64,000 nt of DNA from CBDDHT01 sp965227905 (GTDB lineage Bacteria > Pseudomonadota > Alphaproteobacteria > Rhizobiales > Methyloligellaceae). A program made the position numbers and the translations under genes. The stretch covers positions 4,092,001-4,156,000 of the forward strand of contig OZ245780.1 in the NCBI GenBank assembly GCA_965227905.1. The letters are read 5' to 3'. A model generated the notes under the pieces. The model was not told the origin of the DNA. It ran no database searches and was given only the letters and a program-made list of their open reading frames with translations. The first letter of the stretch is position 1. Each line of letters opens with the position of its first letter. Below are positions 27,045 through 36,228 of this stretch, piece by piece.

Positions 27045-28001
27045 CTACTTCACACCGAGCTCGGCATAGCATTTCGCGGCACCCGGATGCACCGGGATCG
27101 CGGCACCTGCGAGCGCCTGCTCGAGCTTGACGCTCTTCCAGGTCTTTTTCACTTCCACGAACGTGGCGTGGTTTTCCCAGAAAACCTTGCACATCTTGTA
27201 GACCAGCTCTTCCGGAAGGTCCTTATGCACGACCATGTTGGTCACGATTCCGAGCGTATCGAGATCTTTGTCGACGCTCTTATAAACACCCTTCGGCATC
27301 ATGCCCGGAATGTAGCCGGGATTCGCATCGATGATCTCTTTCAGCTTGTCCTTAGGCAGACCGATGAAACGAATGCCCGGGCTGTGCTCAAGCTCGATGA
27401 ATGAGGACTGAGGCATGGACGTTGCAGCCATGAAGACATCGATATGCTTGTCTTTCATCAATGCAACGGATTCGGTGTAGCTCACATGGTGCACCGTGCC
27501 GCCAGCCGCCTTGATGTCATTGAAGCTGATGCCATAGGCTTTGAGAATTGACTCGGCGAATGCCGTTCCCGTCCACTTTGCCTTTCCAGGACTGATGTTC
27601 ACCTTCTTCATGTCTGCGAAAGACTTGATCGGCGAATCCTTGCGCACGGCGACCTGGAACATGGCCGGATATAGCGTTGCGAAGTGCCGGACATTCGGCT
27701 GCGGCTTCTTGAACTTGCCCTTGCCCGAATAGCCGTTGAAGGCCGTATGCGCATAGGACCAGCCGATCTCGGCATCGCCGCCGCTGACCGACAGAATGTT
27801 GGAAATACCGCCGCCGGATGTGTTCGACGTCGTGATGCCGCCGACCTTCTCGTCGAAGACCTGCATAATCTTGGCGCCTAGCGGATACCAGGAGCCGCCG
27901 GACGGACCGGAGACCATGCGGACAAACTGTTCGGCATGGACGGTCGGGCTGGCCAGTGTGGCCGCAAGCACAGTGACCGCTGCTGTGAGTTTAAGTTTCA
28001 T
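27045..28001 (-). CDS. TAXI-family TRAP solute-binding protein
   Basis: 318 residues with a signal peptide (MKLKLTAAVTVLAATLASPTV, cleavage after VHA). The mature protein follows the TAXI pattern: RMVSGPSGGSWYPLGAKIMQ, TSNTSGGGISNILSVSGGDA, then FATLYPAMFQVAVRKDSPI. It captures the substrate in the periplasm for the permease encoded downstream. GGAGG lies 6 bases before the ATG. The ligand cannot be read from sequence. Confidence 0.94.
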   Translation of the reverse strand: MKLKLTAAVTVLAATLASPTVHAEQFVRMVSGPSGGSWYPLGAKIMQVFDEKVGGITTSNTSGGGISNILSVSGGDAEIGWSYAHTAFNGYSGKGKFKKPQPNVRHFATLYPAMFQVAVRKDSPIKSFADMKKVNISPGKAKWTGTAFAESILKAYGISFNDIKAAGGTVHHVSYTESVALMKDKHIDVFMAATSMPQSSFIELEHSPGIRFIGLPKDKLKEIIDANPGYIPGMMPKGVYKSVDKDLDTLGIVTNMVVHKDLPEELVYKMCKVFWENHATFVEVKKTWKSVKLEQALAGAAIPVHPGAAKCYAELGVK

Positions 28002-28150
28002 GGGGATCCTCCAATTTATTGACTTTGTGTTTTTGTTAGTCGCCCCCAGCCTACATCAAACCACCTTGCAAGCAACACACTGAATAGCGCGCTGAATTGT
28101 CCGGGGGGATGAAGTCTGGGGATTGGAGAAGGATTGTTGTTTGGTACTCT

Positions 28151-28270
28151 TGTTTGTTTCCCGGTCGTGGCTGCGCCACTCCTCGCCTCTTGTTTGTTTC
28201 CCGGTCGTAGCTGCGCCACTCCTCGCCTCTTGTTTGTTTCCCGGTCGTGGCTGCGCCACTCCTCGCCTCT
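28151..28270 (+). repeat. Three direct 40-bp repeats without spacers
   Basis: The 40-bp unit beginning TGTTTGTTTCCCGGTCGTGG is repeated at 28151, 28191 and 28231; only one base differs (GTAG in copy 2). Each unit holds a small hairpin, GTGGC-TGC-GCCAC. Inverted, diverged copies occur about 100 and 220 bases downstream. There are no spacers, so this is not CRISPR. Confidence 0.9.
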
Positions 28271-28367
28271 TGGAGAGAAACTAATGAGCGCTGCAGCGCA
28301 ACACAGTTTCTAAAGAGAAGTCTTCAACGCTCTCGGCGCGATGCACGCTCGCTATGGCAAACAAATA

Positions 28368-28527
28368 AGAGGCGTGGAGTGGCAAAGCCACGACAGGGAC
28401 ACAAAAGAGAAAGGCGCCATCACGCAGCGTCGAAAGGGAATACCGCAACGCGCACGGCAAACCGCACCCGCGCGATCAAGACCAACAAGAGGCGTGGAGT
28501 GGCGCAGCCACGACCGGGAAGCAAGAG
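28368..28527 (-). repeat. Two inverted copies of the 40-bp repeat
   Basis: 28368-28407 and 28488-28527 contain AGAGGCGTGGAGTGGC followed by GCCACGAC, the reverse complement of the 40-bp unit at 28151-28270 with several changes. Together the five copies form a large imperfect inverted structure. Short open frames here are translations of the repeat and are not considered genes. The whole interval 28002-28540 has no gene apart from the promoter region of the TAXI operon. Confidence 0.75.
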
Positions 28528-28540
28528 AGAACCTATCCCC

Positions 28541-28810
28541 TCACCGACCGAACGCTTTTTCCTCGATCACTCGCGCCACCTGGTCTGCGATATCGGAACG
28601 TTCTGCCGGTTTGATTTCTTCGGTCGTCACAGACTCTCTTGAGATACAGTTCGGTCCGTCCAGAGGTTTCTGGTCGCAGTAGGGGAGTCTCGGGCCTTCG
28701 CTCGAAACGCTCTGCGGTGTGTCGAAAATCACCAGCCCGCCTGAAAAACCGATCCCCAAAGCCATAAACCAGGCCGTTATCAGCACATATTTGCTTGATA
28801 GTTTTTTCAT
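28541..28810 (-). CDS. Small membrane-anchored protein, 89 aa
   Basis: From the ATG at 28810 (GGGGGCG seven bases upstream) the protein has a basic start (MKKLSSKY), one hydrophobic span (VLITAWFMALGIGFSGGLVI) and a hydrophilic domain of about 60 residues with two cysteines (PYCDQ, GPNCIS). It would be anchored in the inner membrane with its C-terminus in the periplasm. No family recognised. A perfect CtrA box lies about 50 bases upstream, so it may be cell-cycle controlled. Confidence 0.6.
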   Translation of the reverse strand: MKKLSSKYVLITAWFMALGIGFSGGLVIFDTPQSVSSEGPRLPYCDQKPLDGPNCISRESVTTEEIKPAERSDIADQVARVIEEKAFGR

Positions 28811-28860
28811 AGTGCGCCCCCGCATTTTCATCCTGCGAGGTTATAATGCGGTAACCTTCG

Positions 28861-28875
28861 TTAAACGTCGGTTAA
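28861..28875 (-). promoter_or_regulatory. CtrA box upstream of the 89-aa membrane protein
   Basis: Perfect TTAA-N7-TTAA (N7 = ACGTCGG) 51 bases before the start at 28810. Confidence 0.68.
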
Positions 28876-28909
28876 CGAAGTCTCTTTGGCACTCTGAGTC
28901 GATCGCCCT

Positions 28910-29743
28910 CTAGCCGTCCAGTTCGCTCAGATCGACAACCGTGGATTCCGTTGCGACATCTGTTGCGGGAAAGATGTTGCGCGCCATCGACAGAATATCG
29001 AAGACTTCCGTATCGCTTCGCTCCGGGTCGTGATGAATGAGGAACAGGCGATCCACGCCAGCCGCTTTTGCGGTCAATGCCGCTTCTTCCCAGGTGCTGT
29101 GGCCCCATCCGGCCTTGGCAGCGAGTTTCTCTTCAGGATGGTATGGCGCTTCATGAATGAGGACCTTTGCGCCCTGGGCAAATGCCACCACACTTGCGTC
29201 CAGGCCGTCTTTCGGGTGCTCGTGATCGGTGATCACGCAGATTGTGCTTTCGGGCGTTTCGAGGCGGTAGCCGAGCGCGCCATTCGGATGATTCAGAGCT
29301 GTTGTTCTGACAACAATATCGTCACTGACGGAGACATTTTCGCCTGCCTGCAGCGAATTGAAGGTGACGAGCCCCTCAAGCGTTTCCATGCCGATCGGAA
29401 AGTATGGCGCCTGCATCTGGTCGGCGAGGATATCATGCAGTGTCAGGCGGCTGCTTGCCTGCCCATAGAGATGAAACCGGTTCTGCTTACGAAAGGCCGG
29501 CGCAAAGAATGGCAGGCCCTGAATGTGATCCCAATGATAATGACTGAGGAAGATACAACCGGCGATGTCGGCGCGCTCTTCTTCCAGATACCGTCCCAAT
29601 CGGGCAATACCCGTTCCGGCATCGAAGATAAAAAGATGTCCTTCCCGCTCGATGCTCAGGCACATCGTGTTGCCGCCAACCGCCAATGCATGTGGCCCCG
29701 GTGTCGGTATCGAGCCTCTGACCCCCCAGAAGCGCAGTTCCAT
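28910..29743 (-). CDS. MBL-fold metallo-hydrolase
   Basis: 277 residues from the ATG at 29743 (GGAAAGG upstream; begins MELRFWGVRGSIPTPGP). The metallo-beta-lactamase metal motif is SHYHWDHIQG (HxHxDH with the first His as S-H-Y-H); other ligands are His in TALNHPNGALGY, Asp in VITDHEHP and the closing His in LIHHDPERSD. The opening WGVRGSIPTP is typical of a phosphodiesterase or RNase-Z-like branch often annotated beside signalling genes. The reaction is not defined; hydrolysis of a phosphodiester is the best guess. Confidence 0.87.
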   Translation of the reverse strand: MELRFWGVRGSIPTPGPHALAVGGNTMCLSIEREGHLFIFDAGTGIARLGRYLEEERADIAGCIFLSHYHWDHIQGLPFFAPAFRKQNRFHLYGQASSRLTLHDILADQMQAPYFPIGMETLEGLVTFNSLQAGENVSVSDDIVVRTTALNHPNGALGYRLETPESTICVITDHEHPKDGLDASVVAFAQGAKVLIHEAPYHPEEKLAAKAGWGHSTWEEAALTAKAAGVDRLFLIHHDPERSDTEVFDILSMARNIFPATDVATESTVVDLSELDG

Positions 29744-29900
29744 ATTGATGGCCTTTCCATAGTGGGCAGCGCGATGGTGCCAGATCACGCAATATAGCCG
29801 CAAGTGCGCATAAAGGCTTGAAGTCCCGAAATGCAATAGTGAGAGTGTCGAACGGCGGTTGTCTGCCGCAAATTCTCATGCCGCGATTGCAAGTGTGACC

Positions 29901-30428
29901 ATGCTCGAAGATGTCCAGATACGCGAAAGCCTCCCGAGTGACGCAGCATCGATCGAGGCACTGTATCCGGACGCCTTTCCGGACGAGGATTTATTGCCGG
30001 TGGTGAAGGCGTTGTTGAGCGATGACTCTATCTGCCTTTCTCTTGTCGCGATTGCCGATCGGGCTCTGGTAGGACATGTCATTTTCACCACGTGCAGTAT
30101 TGATGGCAGATCCGAAAAAGTATGGCTTCTCGCCCCTCTCGGTGTTGCCTCCGTTTGGCAAAGGCGAGGTGTCGGCAGCGCACTCGTTCGCCAAGGACTA
30201 CTGCGGCTTGAAAGTTCCGGTGCGGCGCAAGTCTATGTGCTCGGCGATCCCGCCTATTACGGGCGTTTCGGTTTTAGGACTGAAGCAGGTGTCGCTCCAC
30301 CCTACCCCTTGCCGGTGGAATGGCGCGGGGCATGGCAATCAGTCAGCTTGAACAACGACAGACCGCCTGCAGAAGGAACGCTTTCCGTGCCGCCGCAATG
30401 GCGCCAACCAGCCTTGTGGGGCCCTTGA
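29901..30428 (+). CDS. GNAT-family N-acetyltransferase
   Basis: 175 residues from the ATG at 29901 (MLEDVQIRESLPSDAASIEA). Acetyl-CoA binding motif A is LLAPLGVASVWQRRGVGSAL, followed by VYVLGDPAYYGRFGFRTEAG, the pattern of YhbS-like acetyltransferases. The open frame starts earlier (TTG at 29859), but the family N-terminus matches the shorter form. Substrate unknown. The gene is divergent from the MBL-fold gene and shares its upstream region. Confidence 0.85.
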   Translation: MLEDVQIRESLPSDAASIEALYPDAFPDEDLLPVVKALLSDDSICLSLVAIADRALVGHVIFTTCSIDGRSEKVWLLAPLGVASVWQRRGVGSALVRQGLLRLESSGAAQVYVLGDPAYYGRFGFRTEAGVAPPYPLPVEWRGAWQSVSLNNDRPPAEGTLSVPPQWRQPALWGP

Positions 30429-30532
30429 ACGGCTTGTGTACGTTCAAACAGCACATGGTTTCTCTACCAGCTTAGAGGCGATCAACTTTTCTGAGTTTAG
30501 TCGATTCCGACTAAGCGCAGGTTGATCTGGTC

Positions 30533-31642
30533 CTAATCGAAGGGCAACCGGTCGGTGACGAACTTTGCATGCAGATCAGTGCTTGAGCGGCGGCCGACAC
30601 ATTCAAGAGAGCTGTCCAGCCAACTCTGGGCGCGCGCGCGCCCCTCATCGCGCAAGCTCTCGATGAGTGGCCAGTCGGGCCGCGCTTTCGTCTCTTCAGC
30701 CAACGATAGGGTGAGCGGGCTCGCATCGATCAAATGCGTATGTTGGCTTGCAAGACGCCGCGATGACCGCCTGGCGACGCCCGACATCGGCCTGGCGCCA
30801 CGGCATGCATGAAGCGTTTCGATATGGTGCCGAAGCGGTTGATTGAAGGTCAACCGCGCAATGCTTGCCGCTATGGCCTCACTGGAGGTCGGCAAGGTCG
30901 GATTGCGATCGGGACTGATCTGCACGAGCACCGTGTCGTTCGCGTTCGTCCCGGCAATCAGCGTGATCAGATCGGGATTGGCGGAGAAGCCTCCATCCCA
31001 ATAGCGAAAGCGGCCGACACGGACCGCCGGTGACAGGACAGGGAGACAAGCCGATGCCATTACGGCTTCGACGCTGATTTCGCTGTTCCGGAAGATCCGC
31101 GCCCGGCCGGATGTGACCTCCGTCGCCGCAATAAACAATTGCACCGGCGCCTCCTGTCGCAGGCGCTCAAAGTCAATTTGTGCTTCAAGGATTTCCTTGA
31201 GGGGATTGATGTCGATCGGATTGAGATCGAACGGCGACCAGATCTTGAGGAGTTCACGGAATCCGCGTTCCATGAGAGCACTGGACAGGGCCAGGGTCCT
31301 GGCATCTGCGAATGCCCCCATCGGGTAGGACGCCGGCGAGCCGAACTTGCTGATCGAGCGCCAGGTCGCATCGAGCTTCTCCCTGGCGCCTTCCGCACCG
31401 CCATCCAGCATCCCTGCTGCAAGGGCCACCGCATTGACCGCGCCGGCGCTGGTTCCGCTGATGCCGTCGATTTCCAGCGCATCGCGCTCGAGCAACGCAT
31501 CGAGCACACCCCACGTCAATGCACCGTGGGCGCCGCCGCCTTGCAACGCCAGATTGACCTTCGGCCGTCGATGACGGCTCAAAGGATTGGATAGAAATGT
31601 GCCCCATGCCTCCCGCCATGGCGCAGTTCGCTCTTCAGTCAT
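30533..31642 (-). CDS. Patatin-like phospholipase
   Basis: 369 residues. Oxyanion loop LALQGGGAHGALTWGVLDAL, nucleophile Ser65 in GISGTSAGAV and the catalytic Asp in YWDGGFSANPD give the patatin Ser-Asp dyad. It would hydrolyse acyl chains from membrane or storage lipids. No signal peptide or membrane span is visible. The start is ATG at 31642 with AAGAAGG upstream. It faces away from the DUF1194 operon. Confidence 0.93.
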   Translation of the reverse strand: MTEERTAPWREAWGTFLSNPLSRHRRPKVNLALQGGGAHGALTWGVLDALLERDALEIDGISGTSAGAVNAVALAAGMLDGGAEGAREKLDATWRSISKFGSPASYPMGAFADARTLALSSALMERGFRELLKIWSPFDLNPIDINPLKEILEAQIDFERLRQEAPVQLFIAATEVTSGRARIFRNSEISVEAVMASACLPVLSPAVRVGRFRYWDGGFSANPDLITLIAGTNANDTVLVQISPDRNPTLPTSSEAIAASIARLTFNQPLRHHIETLHACRGARPMSGVARRSSRRLASQHTHLIDASPLTLSLAEETKARPDWPLIESLRDEGRARAQSWLDSSLECVGRRSSTDLHAKFVTDRLPFD

Positions 31643-31850
31643 GGTACCTTCTTGCCGCCGCTGGGTGCCGAGATTTGTTATGCGCAAAGCCTGCGCATTT
31701 GCCTTGAATCACGACGCCGGCCGGATTGAATGCGACTTTCCAGCGCGGAGCAATAGAACATTGTGCGGTGCACAATGATGGCAGACGCCTACGAGCCGCC
31801 ACAATTGATGTAGAGTGAGGTTAACTGGCGCTTTGACGGGGCATAGAACC

Positions 31851-32621
31851 ATGAAAAATGCCTACCGAATTATGGCGATCGCACTCGTTTGGCTCGGCAT
31901 TTTCCCGTTTCAGGGTCACGCTGCACGCGAGGTCGATCTCGAGTTGGTACTTCTGGCCGACGCGTCCCTCTCGATCGATGACGCGGAAATTCGGTTCCAG
32001 CGCGAAGGTTACGCCACCGCCCTCACACATCCTCAGGTTTTGAACGCCATTCGGCGTGGGCTCCTTGGTCGGATCGCGATTACCTTTGTGGAATGGGGTT
32101 ATGAGGATAGTCAGGAAGTCGTCGTACCGTGGACAATCATTGACGGCGCAGTTTCGGCTACGCGTTTCGCGAATGCTCTTCTTGCCGCGCCACGCAAGGC
32201 CTATGGCATGAATGCCATCGGCAGTGCCCTGGCAGCCGCCCACGCCTTGATCGAAGGGAACGATATCAGCGGCCTGAGACGGGTGATCGACCTATCCGCC
32301 GACAGTGCCAACAACTGGGCCGGTATTCCTATTCCTGTCGCCCGCTCGGCAGCACTCAAGGCAGGTTTAGTCATCAACGGCCTTGCAATTCTCTGCCGGG
32401 AAGAGGCCTGCAGCGGACAACCGATCGCCTATGATCTCGTAGAAGCTTTCAAACAGCATATCATCGGCGGCCCTGGCAGCTTTGTCGTCACCGTCGACGG
32501 CAAAGCGAGTTTCGCTGAAGCCGTTCGTCGCAAACTGCTCCTTGAGATCGCCGGCGACCAAAAACCAGTCGTAACGTCACCTCGCCATGCCCGAACGCAA
32601 CCCCGAAAAGGACTGAAATGA
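31851..32621 (+). CDS. DUF1194 (VWA-like) secreted protein
   Basis: 256 residues with a signal peptide (MKNAYRIMAIALVWLGIFPF, cleavage near AAR). The DUF1194 core begins REVDLELVLLADASLSIDDA: the DASLSID segment is the equivalent of the MIDAS DxSxS motif of von Willebrand A domains. Further family landmarks are VEWGYEDSQEVVVPW and VIDLSADSANNWAG. Probably an exported metal-binding adhesion-type protein. The stop overlaps the start of the next gene (ATGA), so it is the first gene of a coupled three-gene unit. Confidence 0.85.
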   Translation: MKNAYRIMAIALVWLGIFPFQGHAAREVDLELVLLADASLSIDDAEIRFQREGYATALTHPQVLNAIRRGLLGRIAITFVEWGYEDSQEVVVPWTIIDGAVSATRFANALLAAPRKAYGMNAIGSALAAAHALIEGNDISGLRRVIDLSADSANNWAGIPIPVARSAALKAGLVINGLAILCREEACSGQPIAYDLVEAFKQHIIGGPGSFVVTVDGKASFAEAVRRKLLLEIAGDQKPVVTSPRHARTQPRKGLK

Positions 32622-33829
32622 ACGTCGAGCCATCACATCCTCTGAGCATGTCGATCGAAGAGGCTGCCCGCCTCTTTCCCGGCGCTGGTCAAAGCACGTA
32701 TCTCAGCACCTGCACCAGGGGACTGCTGCCGCGCCCTGCCCGCGATGCCGTCGACGCTCATCTCAATGATCTCGAAACCGGTCAGACCGACAAAGGCGGG
32801 TTGTTCAACACCGTGGAATCGACCCGGGCGGGTTTCGCAAGGCTGATCGGCGCGGGGCCGGATGAAATCGCCTTGACGAAAAACGTCTCGGAAGGTCTGA
32901 ACGCTATCGCCGCGGCGATCGATTGGGCTCCTGGCGACAACGTCGTCGTCTGCCTCGCCATGGAGCATCCAAACAATGTCTATCCATGGCTCAATATGCG
33001 CGAGCGCGCCGGGATCGAGGTGCGCATTGTGCCTGACAGGGATGGCCATGTGGACGCGGAGCGGCTCATCGACGCAATGGATGACCGCACGCGCCTTGTT
33101 ACTCTCCCAACGGTCAGCTTCTCACCGGGCTTTCGCACCGATGTTGCGACAGTTGGCGAAGTCTGCCGCGCGCTCGACGTCTTTCTGATGGTCGATGCGG
33201 TTCAATCGGTCGGCATTCTCGATACGGATGTGGATGGGCTTGGAATAGACGGGTTGGCGGTATCGACACAAAAGGGCTTGTGCGGACTCTATGGACTCGG
33301 GTTCCTTTATTGCCGCAATGCCTGGGCGGACAGACTCAAGCCAGCCTATCTGGCTCGCTTCGGGGTCGATCTCGGCGAACAGCACGAAGCTTATACCGGT
33401 TCCGACAATTATCATCTCATGCAAGGCGCCAGACGGTTCGATCTCGGGAACTATAACTATCCGGCGGCGGCCGTCGCCGAACAGACTTTGGCAATTCTCA
33501 ATGGCGTCGGAACGAGAGTTATCGAAGCCCATGTCATCGGCCTCACGACCCGCCTCATCGACGGCCTGATGGCGTGCGGGCTACCGGTTGCCGGGGGGCC
33601 TCCAGGTCCGCATACGACAAGCATTATCAGTATCGGGCATCTCGGTGCCGGAGGACACGACACAACCGACGACGATAGAATTGCGTCACTGTCGGATCAT
33701 CTCACCAAGGGCGATGTGGTTCATTCCATTCGGCGCGGCATGGTTCGGCTGGCCTTCCATCTCTACAACACCGACGCAGATGTCGACCGCGTCTTGGAAC
33801 GCGCAGCGGACTGGCAACGGTCGCCATAA
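32618..33829 (+). CDS. Class V aminotransferase-fold PLP enzyme
   Basis: 403 residues of the cysteine desulfurase/kynureninase-type fold. The PLP lysine is in GLAVSTQKGLCGLYGLGF; the preceding FLMVDAVQSVGILDTDVDGL holds the cofactor-binding Asp and Gln. An N-terminal YLSTCTRGLLPRPARDAVDA opening fits the family. No catalytic Cys loop typical of NifS is evident, so a lyase or aminotransferase is more likely than a desulfurase. It overlaps the DUF1194 gene by 4 bases and the glycosyltransferase gene by 1 base. The substrate is unknown. Confidence 0.88.
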   Translation: MNVEPSHPLSMSIEEAARLFPGAGQSTYLSTCTRGLLPRPARDAVDAHLNDLETGQTDKGGLFNTVESTRAGFARLIGAGPDEIALTKNVSEGLNAIAAAIDWAPGDNVVVCLAMEHPNNVYPWLNMRERAGIEVRIVPDRDGHVDAERLIDAMDDRTRLVTLPTVSFSPGFRTDVATVGEVCRALDVFLMVDAVQSVGILDTDVDGLGIDGLAVSTQKGLCGLYGLGFLYCRNAWADRLKPAYLARFGVDLGEQHEAYTGSDNYHLMQGARRFDLGNYNYPAAAVAEQTLAILNGVGTRVIEAHVIGLTTRLIDGLMACGLPVAGGPPGPHTTSIISIGHLGAGGHDTTDDDRIASLSDHLTKGDVVHSIRRGMVRLAFHLYNTDADVDRVLERAADWQRSP

Positions 33830-35085
33830 TGCACGTCCTCGCATTGACGCTGGGCTCGCGCGGCGATGTCCAGCCTTATATCGCGCTCGGCACCGCTCTG
33901 GCAGCCAGGGGCCATACACTTACGATTGCGACCGGTAAGGGGTTCGAGGATGCAATCGAAGAACATGGACTGAAAGCTGCACCGCTCAATGTCGACATCC
34001 GGGCGATGATCAATGATCCTGAAATGCAGCAAGCGCTTCGCACGTTCTCGGGCAAGATCAAGGCATGGCGTGCGTCGAAACCGCTCGTTCGCGGAATCCT
34101 GGACGAGATGTGGGAGGTGTCCCGCGCAGTGCAACCGGATCTGATCGTCTATCACGTCAAGGGAACGGCGGCGCCGCACATCGCCGAAGCGCTCGGTGTC
34201 AGCGCCATCCCGACATTCCAGATTCCAGCCATGGTCCCGACCAGAGCCTTTGCCAGTCCACTCCTTCCCTTCAGTGAACTTGGCGGTTTTGGCAATCGGC
34301 TCAGCCATCGGTTCATCGTCAAGATGATGTCGACGTTCAACGCCGGCCTGGTTCGCGAATGGCGCTGTAGCAAGTTGGGCCTAACCGGATCCGGACCGCG
34401 CAATGCGGTCGACGGATACGATCCGGACGGAAAAGTCGTGCCCCGGCTTCATGGCTACAGCCGCCACATCATTCCGCACCCGGACGACTGGGGTGAACGA
34501 GAGGAAATCACGGGCTACTGGTATCTCGATCAGGCGACCAACTGGACCCCGCCCTCGGCCTTGAGCCGATTTCTCGATGCCGGTCCCCCGCCGGTTTATA
34601 TCGGCTTTGGCAGCATGCCGTCCGAAGATGCCGAGAAACTCACTCACCTTATCGTAGAGGCCGTTGCGGCATCCGGCCAAAGAGCGGTCCTTGCAACCGG
34701 ATGGGGCGGCCTTGCCGACAGTGCCGTCCCTGAATCCATCCATCTGCTCGATGCGGCACCTCATGACTGGCTGTTCCCGCGGTGTAGCGCCGTCGTCCAT
34801 CACGGTGGTTCCGGCACGACTCATGAAGGCTTGCGATGGGGGCGTCCGTCTTTGATCTGCCCGGTTTTCGGCGATCAACCCTTCTGGGGCCGGCGGGTCG
34901 CCATGCTGGGCGCCGGGCCGCCGCCCATCGCTCAAAAAAAGCTGACCAGTGAGACGCTGTGCCAAGCCATTCAAGCCCTGCAGGACCCCGCAGTGATCGC
35001 GCGGGCGGAAGCGACCGGCTCTGCAATGCGTACCGAACGGGGCGCTGACGCAGCAGCCGAAAGCCTGATCCGCTATGCGGGATAA
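33829..35085 (+). CDS. GT1/GT28-like glycosyltransferase
   Basis: 418 residues. N-terminal acceptor domain begins MHVLALTLGSRGDVQPYIAL with GTALAARGHTLTIAT. C-terminal donor domain has PVYIGFGSMP and the nucleotide-sugar loop HHGGSGTTHEGLRWGRP followed by FGDQPFWGRRVAMLGAGP. This is the pattern of sterol/macrolide-type UDP-glycosyltransferases. The ATG overlaps the stop of the PLP enzyme gene by one base. The acceptor may be a lipid or a small molecule made by the neighbouring enzyme, which is inference from coupling only. Confidence 0.92.
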   Translation: MHVLALTLGSRGDVQPYIALGTALAARGHTLTIATGKGFEDAIEEHGLKAAPLNVDIRAMINDPEMQQALRTFSGKIKAWRASKPLVRGILDEMWEVSRAVQPDLIVYHVKGTAAPHIAEALGVSAIPTFQIPAMVPTRAFASPLLPFSELGGFGNRLSHRFIVKMMSTFNAGLVREWRCSKLGLTGSGPRNAVDGYDPDGKVVPRLHGYSRHIIPHPDDWGEREEITGYWYLDQATNWTPPSALSRFLDAGPPPVYIGFGSMPSEDAEKLTHLIVEAVAASGQRAVLATGWGGLADSAVPESIHLLDAAPHDWLFPRCSAVVHHGGSGTTHEGLRWGRPSLICPVFGDQPFWGRRVAMLGAGPPPIAQKKLTSETLCQAIQALQDPAVIARAEATGSAMRTERGADAAAESLIRYAG

Positions 35086-35086
35086 C

Positions 35087-35106
35087 CCTTGCAAACGAAT
35101 GCAAGG
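35087..35106 (+). terminator. Short hairpin after the glycosyltransferase gene
   Basis: CCTTGCA, loop AACGAA, TGCAAGG directly after the stop codon. The stem is only seven bases with no T-run, so it is a weak terminator candidate. Confidence 0.35.
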
Positions 35107-35230
35107 CGCGGTCAATGATGACAGCCGCTCATAAACCCTTATCCGACACTGAAACATTGTAACGCCTTGCTCTCTGCCAATGCGCCCCAACATGTGCGGC
35201 ACAGCACAGCAACAGGCATGAGAGTCCCTT

Positions 35231-36172
35231 ATGAAAAAGCATCATGTTGCCTTGCCCCAGCTGGGCGGCACCCTCTTTCTGACCGACAGCGGCATGGAGA
35301 CCTTCTTCTGTTTCCAGGAGGGAATCGACCTTCCGGAGTTTGCGTCCTTTCCACTCATGGATACCGAGGAAGGCCGGAACCACATCGCGCGTTATCTGAG
35401 CCGCCATGCGGCAATCGCCCGCGAAGCCAAGCTTGGCTTCGTCCTGGAGACGCCGACCTGGCGCGCCAATCCCGACTGGGGCGGCCGTCTCGGCTATGAC
35501 AAAGACGAACTCGACCGCATCAACCGCGATGCTGTCCAGCTCATGTTTGATATCCGCGCGGAGTATCAGACTCCGACGACACCAATTGTTGTCAGTGGTA
35601 ACATTGGACCGCGCGGCGACGGCTATCGTCCGGAAGAGTTGTTGAAGCCCGATGCTGCACAGGATTATCACAGCGCTCAGATCGAGGCCTTCGCAGACGC
35701 TGGTGCTGATATTGCGACCGGTTTTACGATTACCCATGCCGGTGAAGCCATCGGTATCGTGCGGGCTGCAAATGCCGTCGACATCCCTTCGGTGATTTCA
35801 TTCACAACGGAAACGGACGGGCAGTTGCCGAGCGGGCAATCGATTGGCGAGGCGATCGAGGAAGTGGATGAGGCAACGAACGGTGGCCCAACCTATTATA
35901 TGATCAACTGCGCTCACCCGACCCACTATGAGAATGCGTTGGATGCCGGCGCCGAATGGGTCACGCGCATTCGTGGCATGCGCGCCAACGCATCGACCAT
36001 GAGTCACGAAGAGTTGGACAATGCGACCGAACTCGACCAGGGCAATCCGACCGAATTCGGCGCGCAATATCGGGAGATCCGCAAACGCCTACCGCACATC
36101 TCGGTGCTCGGCGGTTGTTGTGGCACCGATCATCGTCACGTTGAGGCCGTCTGCATGGCCTGCGCCGCATAA
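35231..36172 (+). CDS. Homocysteine S-methyltransferase-family protein
   Basis: 313 residues. The zinc ligands of the family are visible: the first Cys in YYMINCAHPTHYENAL and the Cys pair in SVLGGCCGTDHRHVEA. The N-terminus LTDSGMETFFCFQEGIDLPE replaces the usual DGGMGT, so the methyl donor or acceptor may differ from MHT/Mmum. It would transfer a methyl group to homocysteine or another thiol. GAGAG precedes the ATG. It is a single gene between the glycosyltransferase operon and the convergent sugar-acid operon. Confidence 0.88.
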   Translation: MKKHHVALPQLGGTLFLTDSGMETFFCFQEGIDLPEFASFPLMDTEEGRNHIARYLSRHAAIAREAKLGFVLETPTWRANPDWGGRLGYDKDELDRINRDAVQLMFDIRAEYQTPTTPIVVSGNIGPRGDGYRPEELLKPDAAQDYHSAQIEAFADAGADIATGFTITHAGEAIGIVRAANAVDIPSVISFTTETDGQLPSGQSIGEAIEEVDEATNGGPTYYMINCAHPTHYENALDAGAEWVTRIRGMRANASTMSHEELDNATELDQGNPTEFGAQYREIRKRLPHISVLGGCCGTDHRHVEAVCMACAA

Positions 36173-36228
36173 CAGGCTGACTTGCGAGTCGAGCGTTCTG
36201 GCTTCTGGATTGATTGGGTAGAGCCTGA

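Noticed and set aside
28016..28259. Repetitive minus-strand frames reading QEARSGAATTGKQTR
   Set aside because: Pure translation of the 40-bp repeat.
28151..28270. Possible CRISPR array from 40-bp repeats
   Set aside because: The units abut with no spacers and inverted copies follow; no cas gene is near.
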